DNA of 64,000 nucleotides from Tethya wilhelma (taxonomy: Eukaryota; Porifera; Demospongiae; Tethyida; Tethyidae): positions 4,998,398 to 5,062,397 of the forward strand of contig CAXIPT010000006.1 in the NCBI GenBank assembly GCA_964030475.1. Reading direction: 5' to 3'. Each line of letters begins with the position of its first letter. The first letter of the stretch is position 1. This document shows, piece after piece, positions 14,401-23,554 of this stretch. The translations under genes and the position numbers were made by a program. The notes under the pieces were generated by a model. That model was not told the DNA's origin. It did no database searches and was given only the letters and a program-made list of their open reading frames with translations.

Positions 14401-15396
14401 GGCACGTCCTGCAGGACACTCTGTGCAGACGGTACTCCTGCCTGTGCTGTAGCTACCAGGAGTGCATTCAGAATTCATCGACCCATCGCTAGCAGGACAG
14501 GCCATTCCAGCAGGACAGGGAGAACACTCGGACTGATTGCCAAGAGAGTATGTCCCAGCTTCACAAGGGACCTCTGTAACAGATCTGTGGAGAAAGATTG
14601 TAGCATCACCATTAACTATAGTGATTATTAAAGGAGTTTATTATTTCTCACTCGATGTCAGGACAGTAGTAGCCACGTGGACATGATGTGCAGTGTTGTT
14701 GGAGTCCAGTGGAGTACGTTCCCGGCAAACAGACAAAGTTATCGGAGGGAGAGCTCACACTGGGACAGGCTTGACCAGGAGGACATGCTGAACAGTTGGT
14801 AGCACCAGCACCACTGTAGTAGCCTGGAGAGAGAGGTGTTAAAGATCACAAAGCTTAAACTCTGATACAATAGCAAGATTTTGCGTTTAGAAAACGTAAT
14901 ACACAAAGAAATATTGAGCAGTCAAGTCTGTTAACATAGGGAAACTGCATAATCATTATTAATTTTTGTGATAAAAAAAAAGAAATCTGCTGATACTGGT
15001 ATTAATTACATGGGTCTTACTCACCAGGAAGACAGGGGTTGGGCAGCTGATTTGCCAGCGGGCACTCAGACCCAGCTGGACACAGCACACAAGACACTTC
15101 ACCATCACTGCTGTAGTGTCCAAAAGCACAAGGCACTGGAGCTGCATCGGTAGACACACAAGCAAAACCAGCTGGACAGGTTTCGCAAGATGTAGAGTTT
15201 CCCAGAGAGTATGTGCCAGAGGAGCAGGCAGAGGGTGGTTGTGAGACTGAGGGGCAAGATGATCCTGCTGGACAGGCCGTGCACTGGGTGGATTGGCCGA
15301 GGGAATAGGTACCAGGGGGACAGATGAAGGGTGGGGTCATGGTGGTGGGACAGTAGGAACCAGAGGGACAGTCGAAGCAGAGGGGATCTGATGGTG

Positions 15397-15428
<32 letters not shown>

Positions 15429-17854
15429 CGTGTGTGTGTGCGTGTGCCTGTGTGTGTGTGTGTGTATATGCGTGTGTGTGTGTGTGTGTGTGTGTGAATA
15501 ATATAAGTGAAAATATTGGCTTAATCAAGACACAAATTAAGTTTAATGTTTGACCCATATAAGACTGACTATATGTTATGATATTATGAGTTAGGTTTTC
15601 AAAATTTAATTCTTTTTATCTTACGTGTTTTCACTTACCTCCTTCCACGCTGTACTCTCCTTGCTGACATGGCTGTGGTAGACCATCAGCCTCACAGAAT
15701 GACCCAGCAGGACACGCCAGACACTCCACAGAACCCATAGGAGCATAGCTACCAACGGCACACAGCTGAGGCAGGCTCTCGGAGGAGGGACAAGAGTAAC
15801 CCTGAGGACACACGCTACACTCGGTGGTTGTTCTGGCAAGAGAGTAGGTCCCATTGCTGCATGGCTGAGGAGATTGCCGGGGGTCAGCACAGGAGTGGCC
15901 GGAGGGACAGCTTACACACACACTACGAGTGTCGTCTGGAATTGTACCTAAATTTAACAAAAAAAGAGAAAAGAAAATCAAAAATATGCAATGTATCGAT
16001 CTTTCAATCTTCAGCTGCTGTTTATAGGACAATAATTATAAAAAACGGAGAAAAAGATCACGAATATTAACCATTGACTCAACATGGGGATCTTTCCATC
16101 TCTACTACTTACCACTCAGACAAAGCGTGCAGTTGGTTTCCCCACCAACGGATGTGTGGCCTGGTTGACAGGCCATCGGTTGGCTAGCTGGATTATAGCA
16201 GTAATGGCCAGAGGGACAAGGCAAGCAACTAGTAGCTCCTTCAGTGCTGTAACTTCCTTCGCTGCAAACTTCACAACCAGCTTGCATCTCCAAGCTGAAT
16301 GTCCCTGCAGGACAAGGCAATGATTCAAGTCCGTTCAGACACTGTCTTCCAGCTTCACAGGTCACACACACAACCTGTCCTGTGACGTTATTGTACATTC
16401 CATCAGGACAGCTAATTGGAGGGGCACTCGGATCGGAGCAGAAATGACCTCTTGGACATTCCACACATTCTTGAGAACCGTTGTAAGAGTAGAGACCATC
16501 GGGACAAGGCAGTGGGGCATTGGCTGAAGGAGGGCAGAAGAAACCAGACGGACAAGTCAAACAGGCAACAGATCCACTCGCTGCGTATGTTCCACTCGAG
16601 CAGGGTTCAGGGTTCGCAGAGGGAAGCGGACATTCGTGTCCACTTGGACATCGAGTGCATGTTGTAGACCTTGTTTCGTTAGCAAAGTATCCACTCGGGC
16701 ATGGAATGGGAATGGAGTATGGGAATGGACAGAATGCTCCTAGCGGACAGTCAGTGCACTCTGTTGCTCCAACGCTTCCATTGAGTACAGCATACTGGCC
16801 TTGGATGTTGCAGTATATTGGAGATATGGTGGATGAGTTGGGACAGATGAATCCATCGGGACAGGGTCGACAGCTAGCTTGTCCCGCTTCACTCGAATAG
16901 GTGCCAGGCACACATTCCTGCAGTAGAAGATAGGTTAGTTAATGGTAGTGCAATGGGCTGACATTATTAGGCAATATAAGCTACAGCAATGTAAGGACTG
17001 GTTGATATTATGAGTGAATTTAAGACAGTGTCAGGAGATAATAAAATTAAAGCAAGTTTTCGGAAGAAATGAATGGATTTAGGTATATAATTATGGGTTA
17101 TTGTTGGCTATTACAAAAATCATAGTAATACTCGCACATTGACTACATAGCTGATATGGTTGAGGTGTTACAAGCCTCGTTTAAACCAATCAGAAGATTA
17201 CTCTACAGTAATAGACACACACACACACACAACCCACCTGACACTCTGAGCTGGAGGACTGGGCAGAGAGAGGGTTGAATGAACCAGGAGGACAGGCTTG
17301 AAGGGTGGACTGGTTGCCAACACAACTGTAGAGGATCATAAATTTTTTTTTACGTGATGACTGAGAGTCTGAGCCAACATTTACCAGCTGCCATTGAATC
17401 AACAATTAGTTTTAAGAAAATTAATGTACTCACAGTGAATCACAATAAGGACAGTCAATGTACAGCTACACATGTACACAAACACAAGGCAAACTTTGAA
17501 AAGAAAATATTATTGTAACAGTTGTTCAATGGTTTAGACACCCACCCCAAATGGTTAAAGAAAAGTTTTTTTATAACTATGCATTTTACAGAACTTACAA
17601 CTGAGGTAATAACTTACACTGCTTATACACAAATTGAACTCACAAGAATCCAGGTGGACACTCCAAACAGGTGCTGTTGTGGAGGTACTCTCCTGGCTGA
17701 CAAGATGTGTCACACATGGTGTCGCTCTGAAGAGACAATGAAGCAGTGGACAGCAATAGGAGCACAGCAGTTGACACCACCAATGTAGCTCTGTATGTGG
17801 AGACTAGGTGGCATGAGCTAGCTCTGTAGTTCACATTGGAGCAAGCCATGCCAA
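1..17854 (-). CDS. Giant secreted GCC2/GCC3 (ephrin-receptor-like) cysteine-repeat protein, 3' end beyond window
   Basis: The start codon is at 17849, just after a good acceptor (17855-17856). The N-terminus has a hydrophobic signal-like segment (VVSTAVLLLLSTA). Exons with matching splice sites and phases are 17644-17854, 17434-17465 (small, tentative), 17238-17325, 16113-16917, 15639-15947, 15025-15387, 14652-14823, 14306-14584, 14050-14178, 13329-13513 and 1-13046. The protein is dozens of ~50-residue repeats of the CPxGxYCPxGS...CxxCPxGxYC type, typical of the GCC2/GCC3 family (ephrin-receptor-like, disulphide-rich, extracellular). Phases agree across every junction from 17465 onward, but the join of the signal exon to 17434-17465 does not fit, so a small exon may be missing. 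As assembled, the last exon is broken by two frame-shifting tandem duplications with junctions near 8133 and 1238. No membrane anchor or kinase domain is visible. The role is unknown; adhesion or matrix is an inference. Confidence 0.85.
5882..10385 (-). repeat. 2252-bp tandem duplication inside the GCC2/GCC3 exon
   Basis: Positions 5882-8133 and about 8134-10385 are the same sequence at a constant offset of 2252 bp, a few per cent diverged (for example ggttccagg at 5951 against ggtaccggg at 8203). The offset is 2 mod 3. Coding read from the right therefore enters a wrong frame at the junction and stops at about 8116, while the left copy is open again in another frame. Confidence 0.9.
13111..13206 (-). 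mobile_element. tRNA-derived SINE copy A (tRNA-like head)
   Basis: On the minus strand the segment reads ggtagcttagtgataaaagt (A-box-like), then an anticodon-arm-like stem, then a T-arm with stem ctggg/cccag around the loop tttaaat (B-box-like). An AT-rich tail with tctcaagattttttcc follows. The same order of blocks recurs at 60316-60415. It lies in the intron between GCC2/GCC3 exons 13329-13513 and 1-13046. Confidence 0.6.
13598..13775. repeat. ~21-bp minisatellite
   Basis: About eight degenerate copies of a ~21-bp unit (ttttaactcacatgcagatgg) lie in a GCC2/GCC3 intron. The copies drift toward ttataactcacacacag at the right end. Nothing else is visible in the rest of this intron to 14049. 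Confidence 0.8.
15392..15498. repeat. GT/GC-rich dinucleotide microsatellite
   Basis: About 105 bp of (tg)n with interspersed gc steps, immediately upstream (in transcript sense) of the acceptor for exon 15025-15387. Confidence 0.95.
16918..17237. other. Intron of the GCC2/GCC3 gene, AT-rich, no further feature
   Basis: The segment is bounded by splice signals on the minus strand. Apart from a short (ac)n run at 17215-17231, I see no conserved coding, repeat or RNA feature. Confidence 0.6.
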
Positions 17855-18087
17855 CTGAGATGAACGGGAGAACTGGTGTTTAGTCACTCAAAACAAATTT
17901 ATGCTACAGACTGTGCAAAAGTGAACAAATATGTATAAAGCTCAAACAATATTATTTAATGTATCAGACACATAAATTTATGTAACTATAGATATGCTGA
18001 AGCTAGCTGTCTGTGATAAGCTAGTATGCATACTTCAGTAATAATTCTGTAAATTTTCAAAGAGTCAACATCAATAATTCAGCATAC

Positions 18088-18200
18088 CTTTTCCCAGCTG
18101 TTTTCAGTTTCATAAACTGTCCAAAAAGACCATTACATTTTCACACAACAGCCAGACGCAATTCACGGCGTACATTTCACAAGAAAACAATTTCTAAACC
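18088..18200 (-). other. Candidate 5' non-coding exon of the GCC2/GCC3 gene
   Basis: On the minus strand the stretch ends in a good donor (ggaaaag then gtatgc, GT at 18086-18087). It could splice to the acceptor 8 bp upstream of the start codon (17855-17856). The transcription start is not determinable; the upper boundary is a guess. Confidence 0.4.
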
Positions 18201-18458
18201 TAGCTGTGAAAAACTGTTCAATTTGTGGAACTAGTTAGCACCTGAAACTGTTTTTGGCGGTGCAAACGTTCACTTCCGCTTTGAAACAGGAAGTCCTCAA
18301 CATAATAACTTTTACATGAACATCAATATTGTGCAGATGAGCATACACTCTTCACTCTAGCTATTGACAGAATTATTATGTACCACAATAGAATAATAAT
18401 AGATGCTATATGCACTAAGAAGTTGACCACTAGTGCTGACGAAAGTTTCTCTAGCTAG

Positions 18459-18894
18459 CTATACTTTGTAGCCAATGATGCTTCTTCGTCCAATCATCTC
18501 TCCCACGTAGAACCAGCAAGCTACTTCAACGGCTACCAGAGTGTTCCTTGTAGCTTCTGTGACCGTCACATCCAGGAACTTTCCATTTAGCGCAGACCTC
18601 CACAGATTACCTAAACCTGCCCTGATTTCTGGCCACTGGGAGACCCCTGGAGGGCCTAGCTCTCTTCTGGCATGACCCCAGAATGTTGTAAGGTGAGGTT
18701 GGGCAGCTTTGGCCAAGCCTGATGTGAAAATAAACAGTCCATAGGCATAATTGTAGTACACTTCTAATTAACGCCCACCATATAGGTGCGTTTGTCAAGC
18801 CAACATGTACATAAAATAACATTTTTTTACTTTGAGATCCAGAAACTGTCTTCGTCACCAACTTAGTCCCCGCTGAGACTAATCGCTGAGCCAT
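18459..18894 (-). CDS. ATP5MG: ATP synthase subunit g, mitochondrial
   Basis: Two exons, 18831-18894 and 18459-18718, join in phase (CAA A / GC TTG) and give a 107-residue protein; the animal family is about 100 residues. The N-terminus is basic and free of acidic residues. The C-terminal half has the family hallmark: a conserved segment ending in a single membrane helix and the motif WFYVGEMIGRRSIIGY, matching the vertebrate WFYVGEIIGKRGIIGY pattern. Subunit g is a small inner-membrane protein of the Fo sector, needed for dimerisation of ATP synthase. The intron is 112 bp with consensus GT/AG. The start is divergent from the 19016 ORF, 121 bp away. Confidence 0.93.
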
Positions 18895-18939
18895 GTTCTC
18901 TATGAGACAATCACCAACACCACTTTTGTCTTTGCAACA

Positions 18940-18980
18940 ACGATCATGTGACTTAGAACGGCATCACGTGATGCACTCTA
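18940..18980. promoter_or_regulatory. Palindromic E-box in divergent promoter
   Basis: The 14-bp perfect palindrome gcatcacgtgatgc (18961-18974) contains CACGTG, with a second E-box-like catgtg at 18946. It lies between the ATP5MG start (18894) and the 19016 ORF. CACGTG is bound by bHLH-ZIP factors (USF/MITF/TFEB types). The promoter role is inferred from position. Confidence 0.5.
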
Positions 18981-19015
18981 GCCCCTCCCACTAAAGTTGC
19001 ACACATGCAATCAAG

Positions 19016-19486
19016 ATGAAGCTCTTAGTGGTGATAGTAATGCTGCTCCACAGCACCCTTATACACGGTCAGAATCTTGATGTGGATGAGATCTACCTGG
19101 TATTAGCGATATCAGATGCAAGAAATTTACATGCAACTAAAGAAAAAAATAATCGTACTTTGGTTAAGGAGATTCAACGCATTAAACCTCTTTCTATTGA
19201 TAGCACAGTGACAGACGATTCTCATAAAACTTACCGCATAAAAATTGATCACGGCGCTGCGGAGATGCAGCTGTTTGAAAATTTAACCCTTCCTTCACCC
19301 TATACAATTGCATTAAAATTTTGGCGGGCTCATATTTTTTCAAATTTGAATGAACCTTGCGGCACGGAACTTTGGTGGATTGCTACTGACGATAAAACCA
19401 CTTTCTGGGAAAGAGTAAGTAGTATGTGGGGTAATTTTGGGGTGCTGATTTCAAATATGTGGCTATTTTTTACTTATCTTTTTTAA
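19016..19486 (+). CDS. Orphan secreted or membrane protein, unknown family
   Basis: A 156-codon reading frame opens with a strong signal-peptide-like segment (KLLVVIVMLLHSTLIHG, cleavage plausible after HG). It then has a mixed region without cysteine pairs except one C, and a hydrophobic C-terminal end (GVLISNMWLFFTYLF) that could be a membrane segment. A strong splice donor consensus (aaga then gtaagt) lies at 19415. The last ~24 residues may therefore be intron, with the true gene continuing to unseen exons downstream. I recognise no domain. The atg at 19016 is the first in frame and lies 121 bp from ATP5MG on the opposite strand. Confidence 0.4.
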   Translation: MKLLVVIVMLLHSTLIHGQNLDVDEIYLVLAISDARNLHATKEKNNRTLVKEIQRIKPLSIDSTVTDDSHKTYRIKIDHGAAEMQLFENLTLPSPYTIALKFWRAHIFSNLNEPCGTELWWIATDDKTTFWERVSSMWGNFGVLISNMWLFFTYLF

Positions 19487-19865
19487 ATTTGTAAATAATG
19501 TGTGGTAGAACGTAATCTGGAATGAGTACATGAAAGTAACATCCAGATTTGGAATCAGCACATTGAAAAATGCTGGTATCAGCTGATTTCATCATGTTTT
19601 TTTCAGCGGTATGCTGCGGAGACCTGTGATCTGTGTTATTCCACTTCTACCTCAACCATCATCAATTAGTCACTGTCAGTAAGGCTCTCAGGTGCTGTTC
19701 CAAGTCCTACTTAACTAGTTGGACTCCAGGAGGATGAAACAGTAAGGCCATCATAGTTAAATTTTCATCAATTGCATGCACGGTTCAAAGTTCACTGAAA
19801 CTAGTAAGTGCCAGTATTAATCAATACACTGTGTTTCCCGTTGCTTTATACAGAACTTATAAAAT
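19487..19865. other. Non-coding stretch, nothing recognised
   Basis: AT-rich sequence between the 19016 ORF and the coiled-coil region. I see no ORF, tRNA-like fold or repeat. It could be an intron of either neighbour. Confidence 0.5.
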
Positions 19866-20066
19866 ATGGCTGAACCATTCGCAGGTGAATATTGTAAGAA
19901 AGTAGGTTTGACAGTTAATCAGTTCTGTGGTGCTAGTACTAGTCCACCAACTGTGAAAATTGTGGGCATTACGAAGGGACAGATATACGAACTAAGTCTG
20001 ATAAGAAAAGCTAGAGCTACGTACTCCTTGGATCAGCTTTTATCAAGATGTACAAGCAATTTGTGA
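19866..20066 (+). CDS. Short ORF upstream of the coiled-coil protein, possible exon
   Basis: A 66-codon frame (starting MAEPFAGEY) lies 111 bp upstream of the 20178 frame, in a different reading frame (offset 0/1/2 = 0 for one and 0+312 for the other, with stops between). It has no recognisable domain. It may be a separate small gene, an exon of the following coiled-coil gene, or chance. Kept because it sits in otherwise open, similarly composed DNA. Confidence 0.25.
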   Translation: MAEPFAGEYCKKVGLTVNQFCGASTSPPTVKIVGITKGQIYELSLIRKARATYSLDQLLSRCTSNL

Positions 20067-20177
20067 TTCATCGTTCACCATTCCTTTCAATAGCTTCAAA
20101 GTGATGGTTGGCAGGCTTGAAAAAAAGTGCTCTCTTTTGATACGAAACAAGCAAAAGAGTGAACTATAGATACACTG

Positions 20178-20933
20178 ATGGAAGAACCGTTTTGTTGTCA
20201 TGCACAAAGTATCCCAACTGATGAATCCGATGCTTCAAAGTTTTCCAAAGAAAAGGCTAAAGTTAAAGAGTTGTCAGCTAAACTACAATCCTTTAGTGTA
20301 AGAAATGTTAACAAACGACTTACTGAACGACAGGATCTAAAGCTTGAAGAAGCAAAAACTCAAGTCAGAGAAATAGAAAAAAAAAGTAAAGATCAAACTA
20401 AGACTATTAATAAGTTTGAAAGTCGATTACATTCTGCCCACACATCAGTGCACAATCTTCGCCAAAGACTCCATCGACCTAGAAAAAAGGATGAGGTAGC
20501 TTTACAAGAAAACATGGACATTCGGTCCCAGTTAAATGATGTTGAAGAATTATTTTCATCTAAGATCTTTGAGCTGGAAGAAAAAATAGAATTGCTCATC
20601 ACAGAAGTTGAGCTTGCACATCATGAGCGAGACAACCTCTCTGAACGGCTTGATGATCTTCAGTCACACACAGTTCATACAAAGAAAGGTCAAAAGTTTG
20701 TTGATGGGGTTCGTCAGTGTTGCATAGAATTGCTAGGAATGAACGTTGCAGCCACTCAAGTTGAACCTGTCATTCGCTCTGTGTTGCTTAATGTTGCTGG
20801 GATTCAAGTTGGTGCATTACCTATAAAGTCAAACACTCTGTTGGGTATGTTAGCTGAGATGAAGTGTCTTGTATGTGAGCAACTCTCGGATGAACTGAGT
20901 GTTGATGAGAATCAGTGTTACTTTGCACAGTGA
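20178..20933 (+). CDS. Coiled-coil protein of unknown family
   Basis: The frame has 251 codons. Residues ~20-180 are rich in K/E/R/Q with leucines at heptad spacing (for example KELSAKLQ, LRQRLH, LEEKIELLI), so a long coiled coil. Residues ~185-245 form a cysteine-containing segment (VRQCCIELLGMN ... MKCLVCEQL) without zinc-finger spacing. No introns or signal peptide are visible. Such coiled-coil plus hydrophobic-tail proteins occur as lineage-specific multicopy families in some marine invertebrates, sometimes next to DNA transposons; that link is from memory and unproven here. A paralogue search of the genome would settle whether it is mobile-element derived. Confidence 0.45.
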   Translation: MEEPFCCHAQSIPTDESDASKFSKEKAKVKELSAKLQSFSVRNVNKRLTERQDLKLEEAKTQVREIEKKSKDQTKTINKFESRLHSAHTSVHNLRQRLHRPRKKDEVALQENMDIRSQLNDVEELFSSKIFELEEKIELLITEVELAHHERDNLSERLDDLQSHTVHTKKGQKFVDGVRQCCIELLGMNVAATQVEPVIRSVLLNVAGIQVGALPIKSNTLLGMLAEMKCLVCEQLSDELSVDENQCYFAQ

Positions 20934-20936
20934 TGG

Positions 20937-21285
20937 TACTTCCACTGAGTTCAGCAAGAATTAAATGTATATTCATTTGTATTTTTGTTCTACACCTATT
21001 ATTATGTGCACTAGCTATATCCAATAATGTTTGTTTTCACTAGTCTCAAGAGGTTGTACTGTTCAGATGTAGTGTAGAGTTTCACCAATAAATTTGAATT
21101 TGTACCTAAACAAACACAACACAGAGTGGTGCCGCGTTTTGTATAGTAGATATGTACACGTGAATTTCTTTACAGTGTCAACTATAAAAAATCATAATTA
21201 GACTTTGGAACAAGATATTGGATTCATTCATGGACCAAAATGCTTCTGAATACTTGTACTATTTTAATAAAATATAACCTCGTAG
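20937..21285. other. Spacer before the GH38-like cluster
   Basis: AT-rich, with a polyadenylation-like aataaa at 21088-21093 that could serve the coiled-coil gene. There is no other feature. It notably contains no recognisable signal peptide exon for the following GH38-like copy. Confidence 0.5.
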
Positions 21286-23379
21286 CAAATTTTAAGTTTA
21301 AAAAATAATCTGACATCGCTACTGGTATCCTCCTGTCATCTGGATGTTGGGTTTGCAAACACAGCCACAAATATTGTGAATGAGTACTTCGACAAGTACT
21401 TTCCAAAGGCCATAAGGAATGCCATCGAGTTCAGAGCGATTCATTCAGATACTCCTGTCTTCACGACTCATTCATTCCTTGTCTACCTCTATTTGAACTG
21501 TGCCCAGTTCCCCAAGCTAGGCCTACACTGTCCCACTGATTCTGAAGTGAAGGCTTTCAGAGAAGCTGTTAAGAGAGGTGATATTGTGTGGCATGCTTTT
21601 CCTTTTAATTCTGAAATGGAATTCTATGATGAGTCTCTTGCAGAGTTTGGGTTCAAATTGTCTCACATGCTAGACAAAGAGTTTGGACTGCCACCAAAGA
21701 TAACAATGAGTCAAAGAGACGTTCCCGGCACCACAAGATCACTCATTCCAATCATGGACAGAAATGGCATCAAAGCAATCACAGTTGGTGTAAATACAGG
21801 AAGCATGCCTCCAGCCGTCCCTAACATTTTCCTTTGGAAAGATCCTACATCTGGCTCAGAAGTGATCGCCATGTGGCATCCTCACGGCTATGGAGGTAGC
21901 ATACTACCAAGTACACTTGTCGTGCCAGGGCAGAGGATAGCACTCTCATTTGCTATCAGAGGAGACAACAGTGGGCCGCCTAATCCTGTAGAAATTGAGG
22001 CAGATTTAGCTGCTTTAAAGTTGGAATATCCTGGTGCTAAAATCCATTTTTCTGGATATGATGTATTTGTGAACAAGCTCCTTGAGCTAAAGCCACAGCT
22101 TCCTGTGTTCACTGGAGAAATTGGAGACATGTGGATTTATGGAGTGGCCTCTGATCCTTGGAAGACTGCATTAATGAGAGAAATGATGCGGCAGAGATCG
22201 AGCTGTATCAAGAATGGTGCATGTACTGTTGACAGTGTAAGTATGGTACAGTTTTCAACTCTATTATTGAAGAATGGTGAACATACATGGGGTAAAGATG
22301 TAAAGACGTATTTTGACGATACTGCGAATTGGAGAAATGACCAGTTTCAAAATCATATTAACGACAGCAATTTTGTGGATATTGTAAACTCATGGATTGA
22401 GCAGCGTGTATGGGGATTCGATTTAGACCTTCTTGTACCAGACAGTCCACTGCGAACCAATTTAGCCAAGAGAATAAAAGAAATGAAGTTTGATGGCTTG
22501 ATCTCCACTGAGGGATACTCAAAATCAACGAATATCAGCAAAATTTTTACTTGTGGCGGACTCAAAATGAAATTTTCATCTATAAATGGAGCAATAGAGT
22601 ATCTTGAAGACACGAGGAGCCAACCTTCGAAGGTATACTCAGATAGTGCTCACCCTCTTGCTCAATTCAAGTACCAAACATTCACAGGAGACGACTACAT
22701 TACATTTTTTGAAGAGTATGTTTACGATTTTGTTGATTTCTTTGCAATGATTGATCTTGGTAAACCTGGTTTGCCCAAATCAGTGAAGAAATACAATGTC
22801 TCTGCAACACCCAAAGCTCTCTGGTTAAAGGAGGACACTAAGAAATGTGAATACCTCCTTGAAGGTGTGTTTGATCCATCAACAAACGTTACAACAGAAT
22901 ACGGAGCACCTAAACAAGTATGGACACAAGTCTCAGTACCAAAGACCACCGTATCTGGTACACCCATTCAGATAAACATCACTCTCTACATTGTGAATAA
23001 GACTGCCACTAGAATTCCTGAATCACTCTCCCTCTACTTCAAACCAGAAGGGGTAGACCCTACACTAATGACTGTGAGTAAACTAGGAGAGTACATTGGA
23101 GTGCTGGATGTGGTGAAGAATGGCAGCAAGCATCTTCATGCCAGTGATAGAGGTATAGCCTATGGAGAGAAGGGGCTCAAGTTTGAGTCACTGGACACCA
23201 GTGTTGTTTGTATTGGGTACCCAACTCCATTTCCCACTCCAATGGAACAGCCAGATGTGACCAAAGGCTTTTCCTTTAACATCTACAACAATATCTGGGG
23301 AACTAACTACATCATGTGGTACCCTTATCTACCAGAAGATGCTTCTTCAAAGTATCGCTTTAAAATGACTATTCCATGA
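21286..23379 (+). CDS. GH38/DUF5054-like secreted glycosidase, copy 1 (5' end missing)
   Basis: An open frame runs from just after a stop at 21283 to 23379. It encodes the zinc-site-like motif SSCHLDVGF at about 21328-21354, then the shared blocks FTTHSFLVYLYLNC, WHAFPFNSEMEFYDESL, SQRDVPGTTRSLIP, MWHPHGYGG and NGEHTWGKD, and the common C-terminus ending FKMTIP. The H-x-D near the N-terminus resembles the zinc ligands of GH38 alpha-mannosidases. Full-length family assignment to DUF5054 is from memory. Unlike copies 2, 3 and 5, no initiator methionine or signal peptide precedes the first block. It may be a 5'-truncated pseudogene or use an unseen upstream exon. The last ~730 bp are almost identical to minus-strand copy 5 (35130-35858). 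Confidence 0.65.
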   Translation, partial: QILSLKNNLTSLLVSSCHLDVGFANTATNIVNEYFDKYFPKAIRNAIEFRAIHSDTPVFTTHSFLVYLYLNCAQFPKLGLHCPTDSEVKAFREAVKRGDIVWHAFPFNSEMEFYDESLAEFGFKLSHMLDKEFGLPPKITMSQRDVPGTTRSLIPIMDRNGIKAITVGVNTGSMPPAVPNIFLWKDPTSGSEVIAMWHPHGYGGSILPSTLVVPGQRIALSFAIRGDNSGPPNPVEIEADLAALKLEYPGAKIHFSGYDVFVNKLLELKPQLPVFTGEIGDMWIYGVASDPWKTALMREMMRQRSSCIKNGACTVDSVSMVQFSTLLLKNGEHTWGKDVKTYFDDTANWRNDQFQNHINDSNFVDIVNSWIEQRVWGFDLDLLVPDSPLRTNLAKRIKEMKFDGLISTEGYSKSTNISKIFTCGGLKMKFSSINGAIEYLEDTRSQPSKVYSDSAHPLAQFKYQTFTGDDYITFFEEYVYDFVDFFAMIDLGKPGLPKSVKKYNVSATPKALWLKEDTKKCEYLLEGVFDPSTNVTTEYGAPKQVWTQVSVPKTTVSGTPIQINITLYIVNKTATRIPESLSLYFKPEGVDPTLMTVSKLGEYIGVLDVVKNGSKHLHASDRGIAYGEKGLKFESLDTSVVCIGYPTPFPTPMEQPDVTKGFSFNIYNNIWGTNYIMWYPYLPEDASSKYRFKMTIP

Positions 23380-23554
23380 TTTGTGCACACTGTGTTGATA
23401 GCAATTGTGTTTATTTATTGTTTATTTAAGCAAGATTGTGTTAAAAAGATTCACAATTTTTTAACATTAATTATTACAACTTATGTAATTCATCATGTGA
23501 CTGTGAAGATAATGCCACTCTGAATAAAGGGTGTTGTGAGAGATACTTGACAAA

